From contig DVIQ01000022.1 of the NCBI GenBank assembly GCA_018711185.1, positions 56,373 through 120,372 of the forward strand: a stretch of DNA of 64,000 nucleotides. Reading direction: 5' to 3'. The position numbers and the translations under genes are program-made. Position 1 is the stretch's first letter; each line of letters starts with the position of its first letter. The notes under the pieces are model-generated. The model did not search any database. It was given only the letters and a program-made list of their open reading frames with translations, and had not been told where the DNA came from. Origin of the DNA: Candidatus Limivivens intestinipullorum. GTDB lineage: Bacteria; Bacillota; Clostridia; Lachnospirales; Lachnospiraceae. Shown piece after piece: positions 1 to 7,736 of this stretch.

Positions 1-2
1 GG

Positions 3-242
3 GAGGAATTTAAAAAGGAACTGGAAAAAATAAGAAATGCCGGATACGCCCTGGATAATGAAGAGAATGAGCTGGGAGTCCGCTGCATTGCCGCCAGCAT
101 TTCCTCCGGCTCGGAAAAAGCCCGGTATGCCTTCAGCATTTCCGCCCCGGTGAACCGGATGACGGACAAGCGGATGAGGGAGCTTTCCGTGTATGTTCTG
201 CGGACCCAGGAGGAGCTGGAGCCTCTTGTAAAGATGCTGTAA
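3..242 (+). CDS. IclR-family transcriptional regulator, C-terminal part
   Basis: This is the last 79 codons of a gene that begins before the window. The segments GYALDNEENELGVRCIA and YAFSISAPVNRM match the conserved core of the IclR effector-binding domain, in which a bound metabolite changes DNA binding by the N-terminal winged helix. Only the ligand domain is visible, so the helix-turn-helix and the target genes cannot be judged. The gene ends 105 bases before the downstream ABC exporter, which has its own promoter, so the two are probably separate units. The family call is good; the effector is unknown. Confidence 0.75.
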   Translation, partial: EEFKKELEKIRNAGYALDNEENELGVRCIAASISSGSEKARYAFSISAPVNRMTDKRMRELSVYVLRTQEELEPLVKML

Positions 243-257
243 ACTTCAGAAAACGCT

Positions 258-285
258 TTGCAAGATTCAGACGGTTTGCTATAAT
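258..285 (+). promoter_or_regulatory. Sigma-A type promoter of ABC exporter operon
   Basis: TTGCAA (258-263) and a perfect TATAAT (280-285) are separated by 16 bases, about 60 bases before the first ABC gene. This is seen directly; use as a promoter is inferred. Confidence 0.6.
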
Positions 286-347
286 GAGGTTGATTCCGGC
301 GCCCTGAAAAGGGGAACGGAAGACAACACAAAAAGGAGAACCCAACA

Positions 348-1316
348 ATGAGTCTAATCGTTTCAAACCTGTCGAAAAGCTATGGGAACAAAACGGTGCT
401 GAATCACTTGAGCTTTGAGATGCCAAAGCCCGGCGTATATGCCCTTCTGGGAACCAACGGCGCCGGAAAGACCACCGCGATCCGCATGATGCTTGGAATG
501 CTTGCGAAGGACAGCGGGGAGGTCCTCTGGAATGGAAAGCCTTTGGATGTTTCTGTCTGCAACGTAGGGTATCTGGCAGAGGAGAGGGGACTGTATCCGA
601 AATATACCCTGATGGATCAGCTTCTTTATTTCGCGGCCCTGCGGGGTGTCCCAAAAGGAGAGGCGAAAAAGCGAATTCGCGGCTGGGCAGAGCGCCTGCA
701 GGTGGAGGAGTACTTGTATCCGCAGACGACAGGCGGCCAGGAAGGCGCGAAAAAAGGCAGGGTAAAACGCCAGAAACCGAAAAACGCGGATCAGCTTTCC
801 AAAGGAAACCAGCAGAAAATCCAGTTTATGGCGGCCTTGATCTCTGATCCGGAGCTGATTATACTGGATGAGCCCATGTCCGGACTGGATCCGGTAAACA
901 CAGACTTGTTTAAGAATGTGATCCGGGAGGAGATTGCCAAGGGCAAGTATCTGATTATGTCCAGCCATCAGATGGCCACGGTGGAGGAATTCTGCACGGA
1001 TATTACAATCCTGCACAGGTCGGAGGCGCTGGTCCAGGGAAATCTGAACGATATAAAGAAGAGCTATGGCCGGGTAAACCTTCGCCTGAAGACGGAGGAG
1101 GACGTGACTTCCTATATTCAGGAAGCAGGCGCCCGTCTGCTGACTCAGAAGGAGTTTGAGTATCAGATAAAAGTGGAAGGGGAGGATCAGGCAAACCGGC
1201 TTCTGGCCAGGCTGATTCAGGATCAGATAAGGGTCATTGCCTTTGATTTAAGAGAGCCGTCTCTCCACGAGATCTTTGTGGCTACCGTGGGAGGTGAGGA
1301 GCATGAGGCAGAATAA
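348..1316 (+). CDS. ABC exporter ATP-binding protein (NatA-like)
   Basis: Nucleotide-binding subunit of an ABC-2 type exporter, 322 aa. It has Walker A GTNGAGKTT (35-43), signature LSKGNQQ (150-156), Walker B LIILDE (170-175) and the H-loop SSHQ, followed by a C-terminal extension typical of NatA/YhaQ proteins. An RBS AAAGGAG precedes the ATG. It overlaps the first permease gene by 14 bases, so translation is probably coupled. An oddity is a basic, glycine- and lysine-rich stretch of about 20 residues (126-147) just before the signature motif, where homologues that I recall are short. The family usually exports sodium ions, drugs or peptides; the substrate here is unknown. Confidence 0.88.
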   Translation: MSLIVSNLSKSYGNKTVLNHLSFEMPKPGVYALLGTNGAGKTTAIRMMLGMLAKDSGEVLWNGKPLDVSVCNVGYLAEERGLYPKYTLMDQLLYFAALRGVPKGEAKKRIRGWAERLQVEEYLYPQTTGGQEGAKKGRVKRQKPKNADQLSKGNQQKIQFMAALISDPELIILDEPMSGLDPVNTDLFKNVIREEIAKGKYLIMSSHQMATVEEFCTDITILHRSEALVQGNLNDIKKSYGRVNLRLKTEEDVTSYIQEAGARLLTQKEFEYQIKVEGEDQANRLLARLIQDQIRVIAFDLREPSLHEIFVATVGGEEHEAE

Positions 1317-2637
1317 GGAAGGGCTTCGGGGCACAGGAAAGGTCTTTTCTTTTACCTTCGCGCAGCTTGCGAAAAACAAAGGAAACCTGGTTACGGCCAT
1401 TATCCTGCTGGTGCTTTCCATTATCAGCGTCCCGGCGGGGGTTCTGCTGTCCGGAGGAGGCGTATCCAGAGGAGAAACGTCGAAGATTTCCACGGTATAC
1501 TACCGGGATGAGACCGGATACGGCGTTGACCCTGCCGAGACGGCGGGAAACGATGCTTACTATACGGGGACCGCGTTTCAGGAAGCGGATTTTTCACCGG
1601 AAGAATTTGCCGATAAGGGAGAGCCCGCTTCGGTTTACGTGCTGTTTTCCGTGGACGCTCTCAATGGGGGAAATGCCATAACCGTATACCGGCTGCCGGA
1701 TGAGCTGTCGCTGGATTCGGAGATCTCTTATCTTCAGGACGCCATGGAGGAGGCCCTGGACGCGGCCAGGCTGAACGCGCTCCAGGTGACAGAAGAGCAG
1801 CGGGATATGCTGCTGAAGGGAACTTCCATACAGGTGGTCGATCAGGAGGAATACGAAGCGGGAGAGCAGGCTTCCTGGGAAGCCAGATACGGGATTCAGC
1901 TTGTGTACGCGGTTCTGGTGCTGATTGTCAGTACCTTTGCCGTGACCTTTATCGTCCGGGCGGTGGTTGAGGAGAAAGCCTCCAAGCTTGTGGAGATGCT
2001 CCTGGTCAGCGTAAGTCCCCTTGCACTGATTCTCGGAAAAATCCTGGCGGCCATGGCGTACATTTTCGGTCTGGTGATTCTGCTGGCAGCGGGGATGGGC
2101 TTATCTTATGCGGTGAGCGGCCGGTTTCTGGATGTCTCCGCCTTTACGGATTCCCTGGCGGCGTCTGGAATCAGTCTGGAGCTTTTGCATATCAGCCCGG
2201 CCGTTCTGGTGATCGTACTGATTTCCATGCTGCTTGGATACATGACCTTTTCTATTGTGGCCGGACTGTCCGGCGCCGGGTGCTCAAGCACCGAGGACAT
2301 CGGAGGCGCGTCCACGGCGGCTACGCTGCTGATTCTTGCCGGCTACATGGTTTCTATCATGATCGGGAGTCTGGGCGGTTCCGATCAGGTACTGCTGTTT
2401 TCCTGCCTGTGTCCGATTTTGTCTATCTTCTGCGCGCCGGTTCAGTATATGCTGGGGGGCATCGGCCTTCCGGTACTGCTTTTGTCCTGGGTAATTCAGG
2501 CGGCTGTGGTGGCGGCGCTGGCTGTTCTGTGTGCCAGAGTGTACAGCGCCCTGTTGATATACCGGGGAAGCCGGCTGACGTTCGGCAAAATCCTCGCCAT
2601 GGCGAAAACGACCGATTCCGGCAAGGAGGGCAGATAA
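1303..2637 (+). CDS. ABC-2 type permease (NatB-like), first subunit
   Basis: Membrane subunit of the exporter, 444 aa. The start chosen is the ATG at 1303, because GGAGGTGAGG lies just upstream; the open frame reaches further back inside the ATPase gene. One membrane segment near residues 25-50 is followed by an extracellular domain of about 150 residues, then by some five or six hydrophobic segments in the C-terminal half, the NatB/YhaP layout. The motif VVEEKASKLVEMLLVSVSP, found after the first core helix, is characteristic of ABC-2 permeases. It is followed after one base by a second permease of the same type, so the exporter is probably a heterodimer in the membrane. Confidence 0.85.
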   Translation: MRQNKEGLRGTGKVFSFTFAQLAKNKGNLVTAIILLVLSIISVPAGVLLSGGGVSRGETSKISTVYYRDETGYGVDPAETAGNDAYYTGTAFQEADFSPEEFADKGEPASVYVLFSVDALNGGNAITVYRLPDELSLDSEISYLQDAMEEALDAARLNALQVTEEQRDMLLKGTSIQVVDQEEYEAGEQASWEARYGIQLVYAVLVLIVSTFAVTFIVRAVVEEKASKLVEMLLVSVSPLALILGKILAAMAYIFGLVILLAAGMGLSYAVSGRFLDVSAFTDSLAASGISLELLHISPAVLVIVLISMLLGYMTFSIVAGLSGAGCSSTEDIGGASTAATLLILAGYMVSIMIGSLGGSDQVLLFSCLCPILSIFCAPVQYMLGGIGLPVLLLSWVIQAAVVAALAVLCARVYSALLIYRGSRLTFGKILAMAKTTDSGKEGR

Positions 2638-2638
2638 G

Positions 2639-4018
2639 ATGAAAAGACAGAGCGGATTTTCAAAGATTTTCGCGTTTACTTTTGCGCGGCAGACCCGGTC
2701 AAAGGGGTATATCGCGGGGACCATTGCGGCGGCCCTTATTTGCTTTCTGGCTCCGCTGCTGATTATGGCCGCGGTGGAATTTTTTGGCGGCACGTCATCC
2801 CAGGAGGATACCGGCGTCACAGAAATTTCAAATGTGAAAACGATTCTGACGGTGGATGAGACGGAAGGGGAGACGGCGGATTTCTCCACGCTGTCCCAGA
2901 GCATGCCGGAACTGGCAGGTATTTCTTTTATAAGCTGTGAGGACTATACCTCTGCCGCGGCTTTGGCGGCACAGGAGCCGAATTCTCTGATTGCCGTGAT
3001 CTCAGAGGGGGAGAACGGCTACAACCTGGACATTGTCCTTCCGACGGGAACAGCGCTTACCCAGGACGAGGCGTCGGCGGCCGGAGGGTATCTGAACACC
3101 GGCTTCCGGCAGATTCAGCTTCAGAAATCCGGGGTTTCCCAGGAGGCGGCGGCAGCCCTTCTCACGCCGGTGAGCAGGCAGTCTATGACCGCGGGCGAGG
3201 AGAACCTAAACGATACCGAATCCATGCTGGAGACGGTTCGCGAGATTCTGGCGTATCTGCTGCCGGTGGTAAATATTATGGTGCTGTATTTCCTGATCCT
3301 GCTTTACGGCCAGAGCGTGGCCGGGAATGTGATTATGGAAAAAACCTCCAAGCTGATGGATACTTTCCTGGTGGCCGTAAAACCCACAGCCATGGTTTTC
3401 GGAAAGGTGACAGCGGTGGCGCTGGCAAGTATTCTGCAGTTTGCCATTGTGATCTGCGCCCTCATCGGCGGCTTTGCCGCGGGCGGCATCGCGGTGCGCG
3501 CCATAAACCCGGATTCGCAGATGGGGATTCTGATGTTTTTTGATTCTCTTTCTATGTTTGACGGGATGTTTACGATTCCGGGGGCGGTTCTCGCGCTGCT
3601 GCTGGTATTCGGCGGCTTTTTCCTGTACTGTTCGCTGGCGGCCATTGGCGGTTCGGTGGCCGGAAAACCGGAGGATTTGTCCTCCACAAATATGATTTTC
3701 GCGCTGGTTCTGGTGGTAAGTTTCCTGGCGGCCCTTTATGCCGGCGGCTTGGGACTTGGCGGCGGCCCGGGGAATGGGCAGACCTACGCGGTCTGGCTGG
3801 ATTACGTTCCCTTCACCGCGGTTCTGGTGACGCCAAGCCGTGTCCTTTTGGGCGAGGTATCTTTCGGCATGGGGCTGGTCTCTCTGGTTCTTGTGCTGGC
3901 CGTCTCCGGCATCTGCCTGGCGCTGGCCGGAAAGATTTACCGGATGATGGCTCTGTACCGGGGAAACCCGCCGACTCCCGCGAAGCTTTTCCAGATGCTG
4001 AAATCATCGAAAGACTGA
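2639..4018 (+). CDS. ABC-2 type permease (NatB-like), second subunit
   Basis: Second permease of the operon, 459 aa, with the same architecture as its neighbour: an N-terminal membrane segment (about 22-45), an external domain, then a hydrophobic core from about residue 205. The motif NVIMEKTSKLMDTFLVAVKP matches the EKASKLVEMLL motif of the first subunit, so the two genes look like an old duplication. The gene starts immediately after the previous stop and ends 13 bases before a LacI-type regulator, which could belong to the same transcript. The substrate is not predictable from sequence. Confidence 0.85.
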   Translation: MKRQSGFSKIFAFTFARQTRSKGYIAGTIAAALICFLAPLLIMAAVEFFGGTSSQEDTGVTEISNVKTILTVDETEGETADFSTLSQSMPELAGISFISCEDYTSAAALAAQEPNSLIAVISEGENGYNLDIVLPTGTALTQDEASAAGGYLNTGFRQIQLQKSGVSQEAAAALLTPVSRQSMTAGEENLNDTESMLETVREILAYLLPVVNIMVLYFLILLYGQSVAGNVIMEKTSKLMDTFLVAVKPTAMVFGKVTAVALASILQFAIVICALIGGFAAGGIAVRAINPDSQMGILMFFDSLSMFDGMFTIPGAVLALLLVFGGFFLYCSLAAIGGSVAGKPEDLSSTNMIFALVLVVSFLAALYAGGLGLGGGPGNGQTYAVWLDYVPFTAVLVTPSRVLLGEVSFGMGLVSLVLVLAVSGICLALAGKIYRMMALYRGNPPTPAKLFQMLKSSKD

Positions 4019-4031
4019 GAGAAGATGGGGA

Positions 4032-5036
4032 ATGAATATTTATGATATTGCGAAGCTGGCCGGCGTGTCCATCGCCACGGTTTCCCGGGTGGTAAACAAC
4101 AGTCCGAATGTAAGCGAGCGGACGAAGCAGCGGGTGCTGGCCGTTATGGAGGAGCACCATTACACCCCCAACGTATTTGCCAGGGGGCTGGGGCTGGATT
4201 CCATGAAGACTATCGGGATTGTCTGCCCGGATGTCCGGGACGCCTATGTGGCCGGCCTGGTTGCAAGCCTGGAAGGAAGGCTGCGGGAATACGGATACGA
4301 CTGTATCCTTTACTGCAGCGGATATAAAAAAGAAAAAAAGGAACAGGCGGTGGAGCTGATCCTGCAGAAGCGGATCGACGCCCTGGTGCTGGCCGGCTCC
4401 ACCTATGCCGGCGGCGGTCTCCAGAAAAAGGAGACGGATTATATCCGCCAGGCGGCGGCCCAGGTGCCGGTGTTCGTCATGAACGGACGGATCGACGGGG
4501 AAAATATTTACTGCGTATACAGCAGCGATTATCAGGCCACCTACGAGACGGCGTCAGCCATGATCGAATCCGGCAGAAGCAAAATTTTGTTTCTGACAGA
4601 TTCCCATTCCTACAGCGCCAATAAAAAGCTTGAGGGATACGAGGCCGCTCTGCGGGATCACGGGCTGCCGGTCCTTGGAAGCCGGAAGCTGTACACGAAA
4701 AATCAGGTTCACTATGTCCGGGATATTCTTCTGGCCAGAAAGGATCTGGATTTTGACAGCGTGCTTGCCACGGACGATGGACTGGCGGTGGGCGCCGTGA
4801 AATACGCCCACGCCAGACGGCTGCAGATTCCAAAGGATCTGTGCATTGTAGGATACAACAATTCCGAACTGGCGGTCTGCTGCGAGCCGGAACTGTCCAG
4901 CATCGACAATTTCGCCCAGGAGCTCTGCGGTATGGTGATCGATGAGATGATGGGGCTCCTTCGGGAGGAGACAACGCCGCCAGCGCACAAAGAGGTAGCC
5001 TGTCATTTGGTAAAGAGGTGTTCCACGGATTTTTAA
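4032..5036 (+). CDS. LacI-family transcriptional regulator
   Basis: DNA-binding repressor of 334 aa. The N-terminal helix-turn-helix and hinge (IYDIAKLAGVSIATVSRVVN, residues 3-22) is a canonical LacI signature. Residues from about 60 to the end form a periplasmic-binding-protein-like sensor domain with the usual TIGIVCPDV, ILATDDGLAVG-type and IVGYNNSELA motifs. Members normally bind a sugar or nucleoside and control catabolic genes, but no sugar transporter is adjacent. It follows the ABC exporter by 13 bases, an unusual partner, so either it is co-transcribed with the exporter or it acts elsewhere. The following intergenic region carries a palindromic repeat. Confidence 0.88.
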   Translation: MNIYDIAKLAGVSIATVSRVVNNSPNVSERTKQRVLAVMEEHHYTPNVFARGLGLDSMKTIGIVCPDVRDAYVAGLVASLEGRLREYGYDCILYCSGYKKEKKEQAVELILQKRIDALVLAGSTYAGGGLQKKETDYIRQAAAQVPVFVMNGRIDGENIYCVYSSDYQATYETASAMIESGRSKILFLTDSHSYSANKKLEGYEAALRDHGLPVLGSRKLYTKNQVHYVRDILLARKDLDFDSVLATDDGLAVGAVKYAHARRLQIPKDLCIVGYNNSELAVCCEPELSSIDNFAQELCGMVIDEMMGLLREETTPPAHKEVACHLVKRCSTDF

Positions 5037-5041
5037 CCGTA

Positions 5042-5110
5042 CTATTCACAGTAGCCACAAACACCTGCTGTCTGCGGCGTAAGAAGATGATTCAGGTGTG
5101 AGCTGAATAG
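5042..5110 (+). repeat. Palindromic intergenic repeat, family B (copy 1)
   Basis: This stretch contains TATTCACAGTAGCCACAAAC, then CTGCTGT and AAGAAGATGATTCAG, and ends in GCTGAATAG, so its ends pair as TATTCA with TGAATA. Related sequence is found at 26711-26775 and 39390-39455. It sits between the LacI gene and the next secreted protein. It resembles a REP/MITE-like element. Confidence 0.6.
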
Positions 5111-5157
5111 CAACTATCCCATTGACCGGCTGCGGCGTGGAACGGAAAGGAGAGGGA

Positions 5158-7161
5158 ATGAGAAAAAGATTATCGGGAAACGGCATGGGAAGGCTGCTTG
5201 GCGCCGCCCTGCTGATGAGTCTTGCATGGACCGCCGGCGCAGGCGGGGTACAGGCAGAGGGGCTTTCGACTGCCTATTCGGAGGTTGAGCCGAATAATTC
5301 GTTTGACGCTGCCACAAAACTGACACTGGGAACAACCTGCGCGGGTGACGTTTCCTATGAGAACGATGTGGATTACTATTCGTTTGTTCTGGATAAACCG
5401 GCGGAGGTAAATATCCGGGTAGTTACCCATGACAATTACGCAGGCAGCGATTCCGTGCGGCTTTATATGGAAGACGCGAAGGGAAATAAACGGCTCATAG
5501 CGTCGGAGGGCGCCATTGGCTTTACCGGATTCAGTAGTATGACGCTGCCAGGGGGAACGTATTACCTGTATCTGGACTGCTACGGAGGGGAGCTTGGAGA
5601 GTACGGCGTTGAGGTGAGTATCCTGAACTCTTCGAACATAGAGGAAGAGTGGAACGATACGCCGGAACAGGCAAATGCCAAAAAGGTGGGCGAGGAATAC
5701 AGCGGGGACATCATCGGATATGAATTGGATGATACAGACTGGTTTTCCTTTGAGATTAAGGAGAAGAGCTATATCTGGCAGGAAATAACCGGCTTTTCCT
5801 CTTTTCTGGACAACGAGGGCCTCTGCGCTACGCTGTATGACGAAAATCTGAAGGAGCTTTCCGTGCTCCGGGAGGAGGACGCTGCGTTCGGATACGCGAC
5901 GGGCGAACAGATTGTTGTGGAGCCGGGAAAATACTATATCCGTGTCACAGCCCAGCCGGATTATACGCAAAGTTACAGTATTGCTCTCTACGCGAACACC
6001 TATGTTGAACCTGAAAAACCAGGTGACGGAGACAATACCGGAAACGGAACGGGAACCGGAAACAGCGGAAATACCGGAAGCGGGACGGGAACCGGAAGCA
6101 ACGGAAATACCGGAAGCGGGACGGACGCCGGTACAACGGTGAAGCTGAACAAGACAAGCGCGAAGCTGGCAGTGGGAGGCAGCGTACAGTTAAAGCTGGC
6201 CGGGACCTCCGGGAAAGCTGCCTGGAAGAGCAGCAAAGCTTCTGTAGCGGCGGTGTCTTCGTCAGGGAAGGTGACCGGAAAGAAGGCGGGCAAGGCCACG
6301 ATTACCGCCACCTGTGACGGAAAGAAGTATACCTGCACGGTTACCGTTGTTCCGAAGAAGCAGAAGATCACCTACGCGAAGAGCCAGAAGGCCGGTCAGG
6401 TGATCCTGAAGTGGACGAAAAATTCCGCCGCGAGAGGATATCAGATTCGCTATTCCACGGACAAGAGCTTTAAAAAGAATGTAAAAACCGTGACTATCTC
6501 AAAGAACAGCACTTACCGGAAAACGATTACCGGGCTTTCGAAGGGAAAAACTTATTATTTCCAGGCGCGCTCCTACAGCGTTTCCGGAGAAACCCGTTTT
6601 TACGGCTCTTACAGCGCTACGATGAAGGCAAAGGTTAAGGGGACCGATACGGCAAAGGGCAAGCTGAACAAGACAAGCGCGCAGATTTCGGTGGGCGGAA
6701 GCGTCAGTTTGAAACTCACCGGCGTTTCCGGAACCGTAACCTGGAAGAGCAGCAAGTCTTCCGTGGCTTCGGTTTCGAAGGGAAAGGTCCGGGGAAAGAA
6801 GGTAGGAAAGGCGACGATTACCGCGGTCTGCGGCGGAAAGAAGTACACCTGCACGGTTACTGTTGTTCCAAAGAAGCAGAAGATCACCTACGCGAAGAGC
6901 CAGAAGACCGGCCAGGCGACGCTGAAATGGCAGAAGAATACTTCCGCCAGGGGCTATCAGATCCGCTATTCCACGGACAAAACCTTTAAGAAAAGCGTCA
7001 AGACGGCTGCCATTGGCAAAAACAGCACGGTGAAAAAAACGCTGACCGGGCTTTCAAAGGGAAAAACCTATTATTTCCAGGTGCGTTCCTACGGAGTTTA
7101 CGGAGGAAAGAAGCTGTACGGGGATTACAGCAGCACGGTAAAAATAAAGATTCGCGGATAA
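5158..7161 (+). CDS. Secreted PPC / BIG_2 / Fn3 repeat protein
   Basis: Predicted extracellular protein of 667 aa. The ATG at 5158 follows GGAAAGGAGAGG and opens a signal peptide with a likely cut after VQA (residue 33). Next come two beta-sandwich units like bacterial pre-peptidase C-terminal (PPC) domains (about 40-140 and 160-285; note EVEPNNSFDAATKL and NDVDYYSF), a Gly/Asn/Thr-rich linker (about 286-325), and two tandem BIG_2 plus fibronectin-III-like units (about 326-498 and 500-667). The tandem units repeat the motifs KKAGKATITA and CTVTVVPKKQKITYAKSQK almost exactly, which indicates recent duplication. No LPXTG anchor or catalytic domain is seen; it may bind carbohydrate or mediate adhesion, but that is inference. 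Confidence 0.8.
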   Translation: MRKRLSGNGMGRLLGAALLMSLAWTAGAGGVQAEGLSTAYSEVEPNNSFDAATKLTLGTTCAGDVSYENDVDYYSFVLDKPAEVNIRVVTHDNYAGSDSVRLYMEDAKGNKRLIASEGAIGFTGFSSMTLPGGTYYLYLDCYGGELGEYGVEVSILNSSNIEEEWNDTPEQANAKKVGEEYSGDIIGYELDDTDWFSFEIKEKSYIWQEITGFSSFLDNEGLCATLYDENLKELSVLREEDAAFGYATGEQIVVEPGKYYIRVTAQPDYTQSYSIALYANTYVEPEKPGDGDNTGNGTGTGNSGNTGSGTGTGSNGNTGSGTDAGTTVKLNKTSAKLAVGGSVQLKLAGTSGKAAWKSSKASVAAVSSSGKVTGKKAGKATITATCDGKKYTCTVTVVPKKQKITYAKSQKAGQVILKWTKNSAARGYQIRYSTDKSFKKNVKTVTISKNSTYRKTITGLSKGKTYYFQARSYSVSGETRFYGSYSATMKAKVKGTDTAKGKLNKTSAQISVGGSVSLKLTGVSGTVTWKSSKSSVASVSKGKVRGKKVGKATITAVCGGKKYTCTVTVVPKKQKITYAKSQKTGQATLKWQKNTSARGYQIRYSTDKTFKKSVKTAAIGKNSTVKKTLTGLSKGKTYYFQVRSYGVYGGKKLYGDYSSTVKIKIRG

Positions 7162-7180
7162 TAGGAATCATTCAGTTAGG

Positions 7181-7203
7181 TCTGCGCTTTACCGCGCAGG
7201 CCG
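7181..7203 (+). terminator. Possible hairpin after secreted protein gene
   Basis: GGTCTGCGC and GCGCAGGCC form a 9-bp stem with a 5-6 base loop just after the stop codon. No uridine run follows, so it may be a weak terminator or an mRNA 3-prime stabiliser. Confidence 0.35.
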
Positions 7204-7224
7204 TAAAAAATTCGAAGATTATTC

Positions 7225-7279
7225 TTGACAATACAGGTCGATTGTTATAGACTCAATATAGGTCTATAGCAGTCGACCT
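7225..7279 (+). promoter_or_regulatory. BlaI promoter with overlapping long palindromic operator
   Basis: A consensus -35 TTGACA lies at 7225-7230, with a TATAGA-type -10 around 7247-7252. A long inverted repeat overlaps it: AGGTCGATTGTTATAGACT (7235-7253) and GGTCTATAGCAGTCGACCT (7261-7279) pair at 16 of 19 positions. A dyad covering the -10 region just before a BlaI/MecI repressor gene is what autoregulation of that family looks like. The repeat is seen; the repressor's binding to it is inferred. Confidence 0.7.
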
Positions 7280-7366
7280 GCATTTGATTTTCGAAATGCA
7301 GCGCAGTGTCTGCGGGGATCTTTGGTCTTGCGGCAGCAGGCGAAGCGCGCGGAAAGGAGGATGCGC

Positions 7367-7732
7367 ATGGAAGAACAGAGACTATGCGACAGTGAATATC
7401 GGTTTATGCAGATTGTGTGGGAGCACGCCCCGGTGGGTTCCGGGGAGCTGGTGCGTCTTTGCCGGGAAGAGCTGGGGTGGAAGAAATCCACCACGTATAC
7501 GGTGATTAAAAAGCTGTCGGAAAAAGGATACATCGCGAATGAGAACGCGCAGGTTTCCGTACAGATTCCCAGGGAGGAGGTGCAGGCCAGAGAATCCAAC
7601 TATTTTGTGGAGCGGACATTTGCCGGTTCCCTTCCGGGATTTCTGGCGGCGTTTTTGGGAAGAAAGCGAATCTCGGAGGAGGAGGCACGGAAGCTGAAGG
7701 AGTTAATCGACGCCCACCGCAGAGAGGGGTGA
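7367..7732 (+). CDS. BlaI/MecI-family transcriptional repressor
   Basis: Small winged-helix repressor, 121 aa. The segment MQIVWEHAPVGSGELVR...KKSTTYTVIKKLSEKGYI is the signature of the BlaI/MecI/CopY family, whose members bind palindromic operators as dimers and are cleaved after signalling by an M56 membrane protease. The ATG at 7367 is preferred because AAAGGAGG is six bases upstream; an ATG at 7361 is too close. Its gene lies four bases before the M56 partner, the standard pairing. No beta-lactamase is next to it, so the pair probably senses cell-wall or envelope stress and controls other genes as well as itself. Confidence 0.88.
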   Translation: MEEQRLCDSEYRFMQIVWEHAPVGSGELVRLCREELGWKKSTTYTVIKKLSEKGYIANENAQVSVQIPREEVQARESNYFVERTFAGSLPGFLAAFLGRKRISEEEARKLKELIDAHRREG

Positions 7733-7736
7733 GGAT

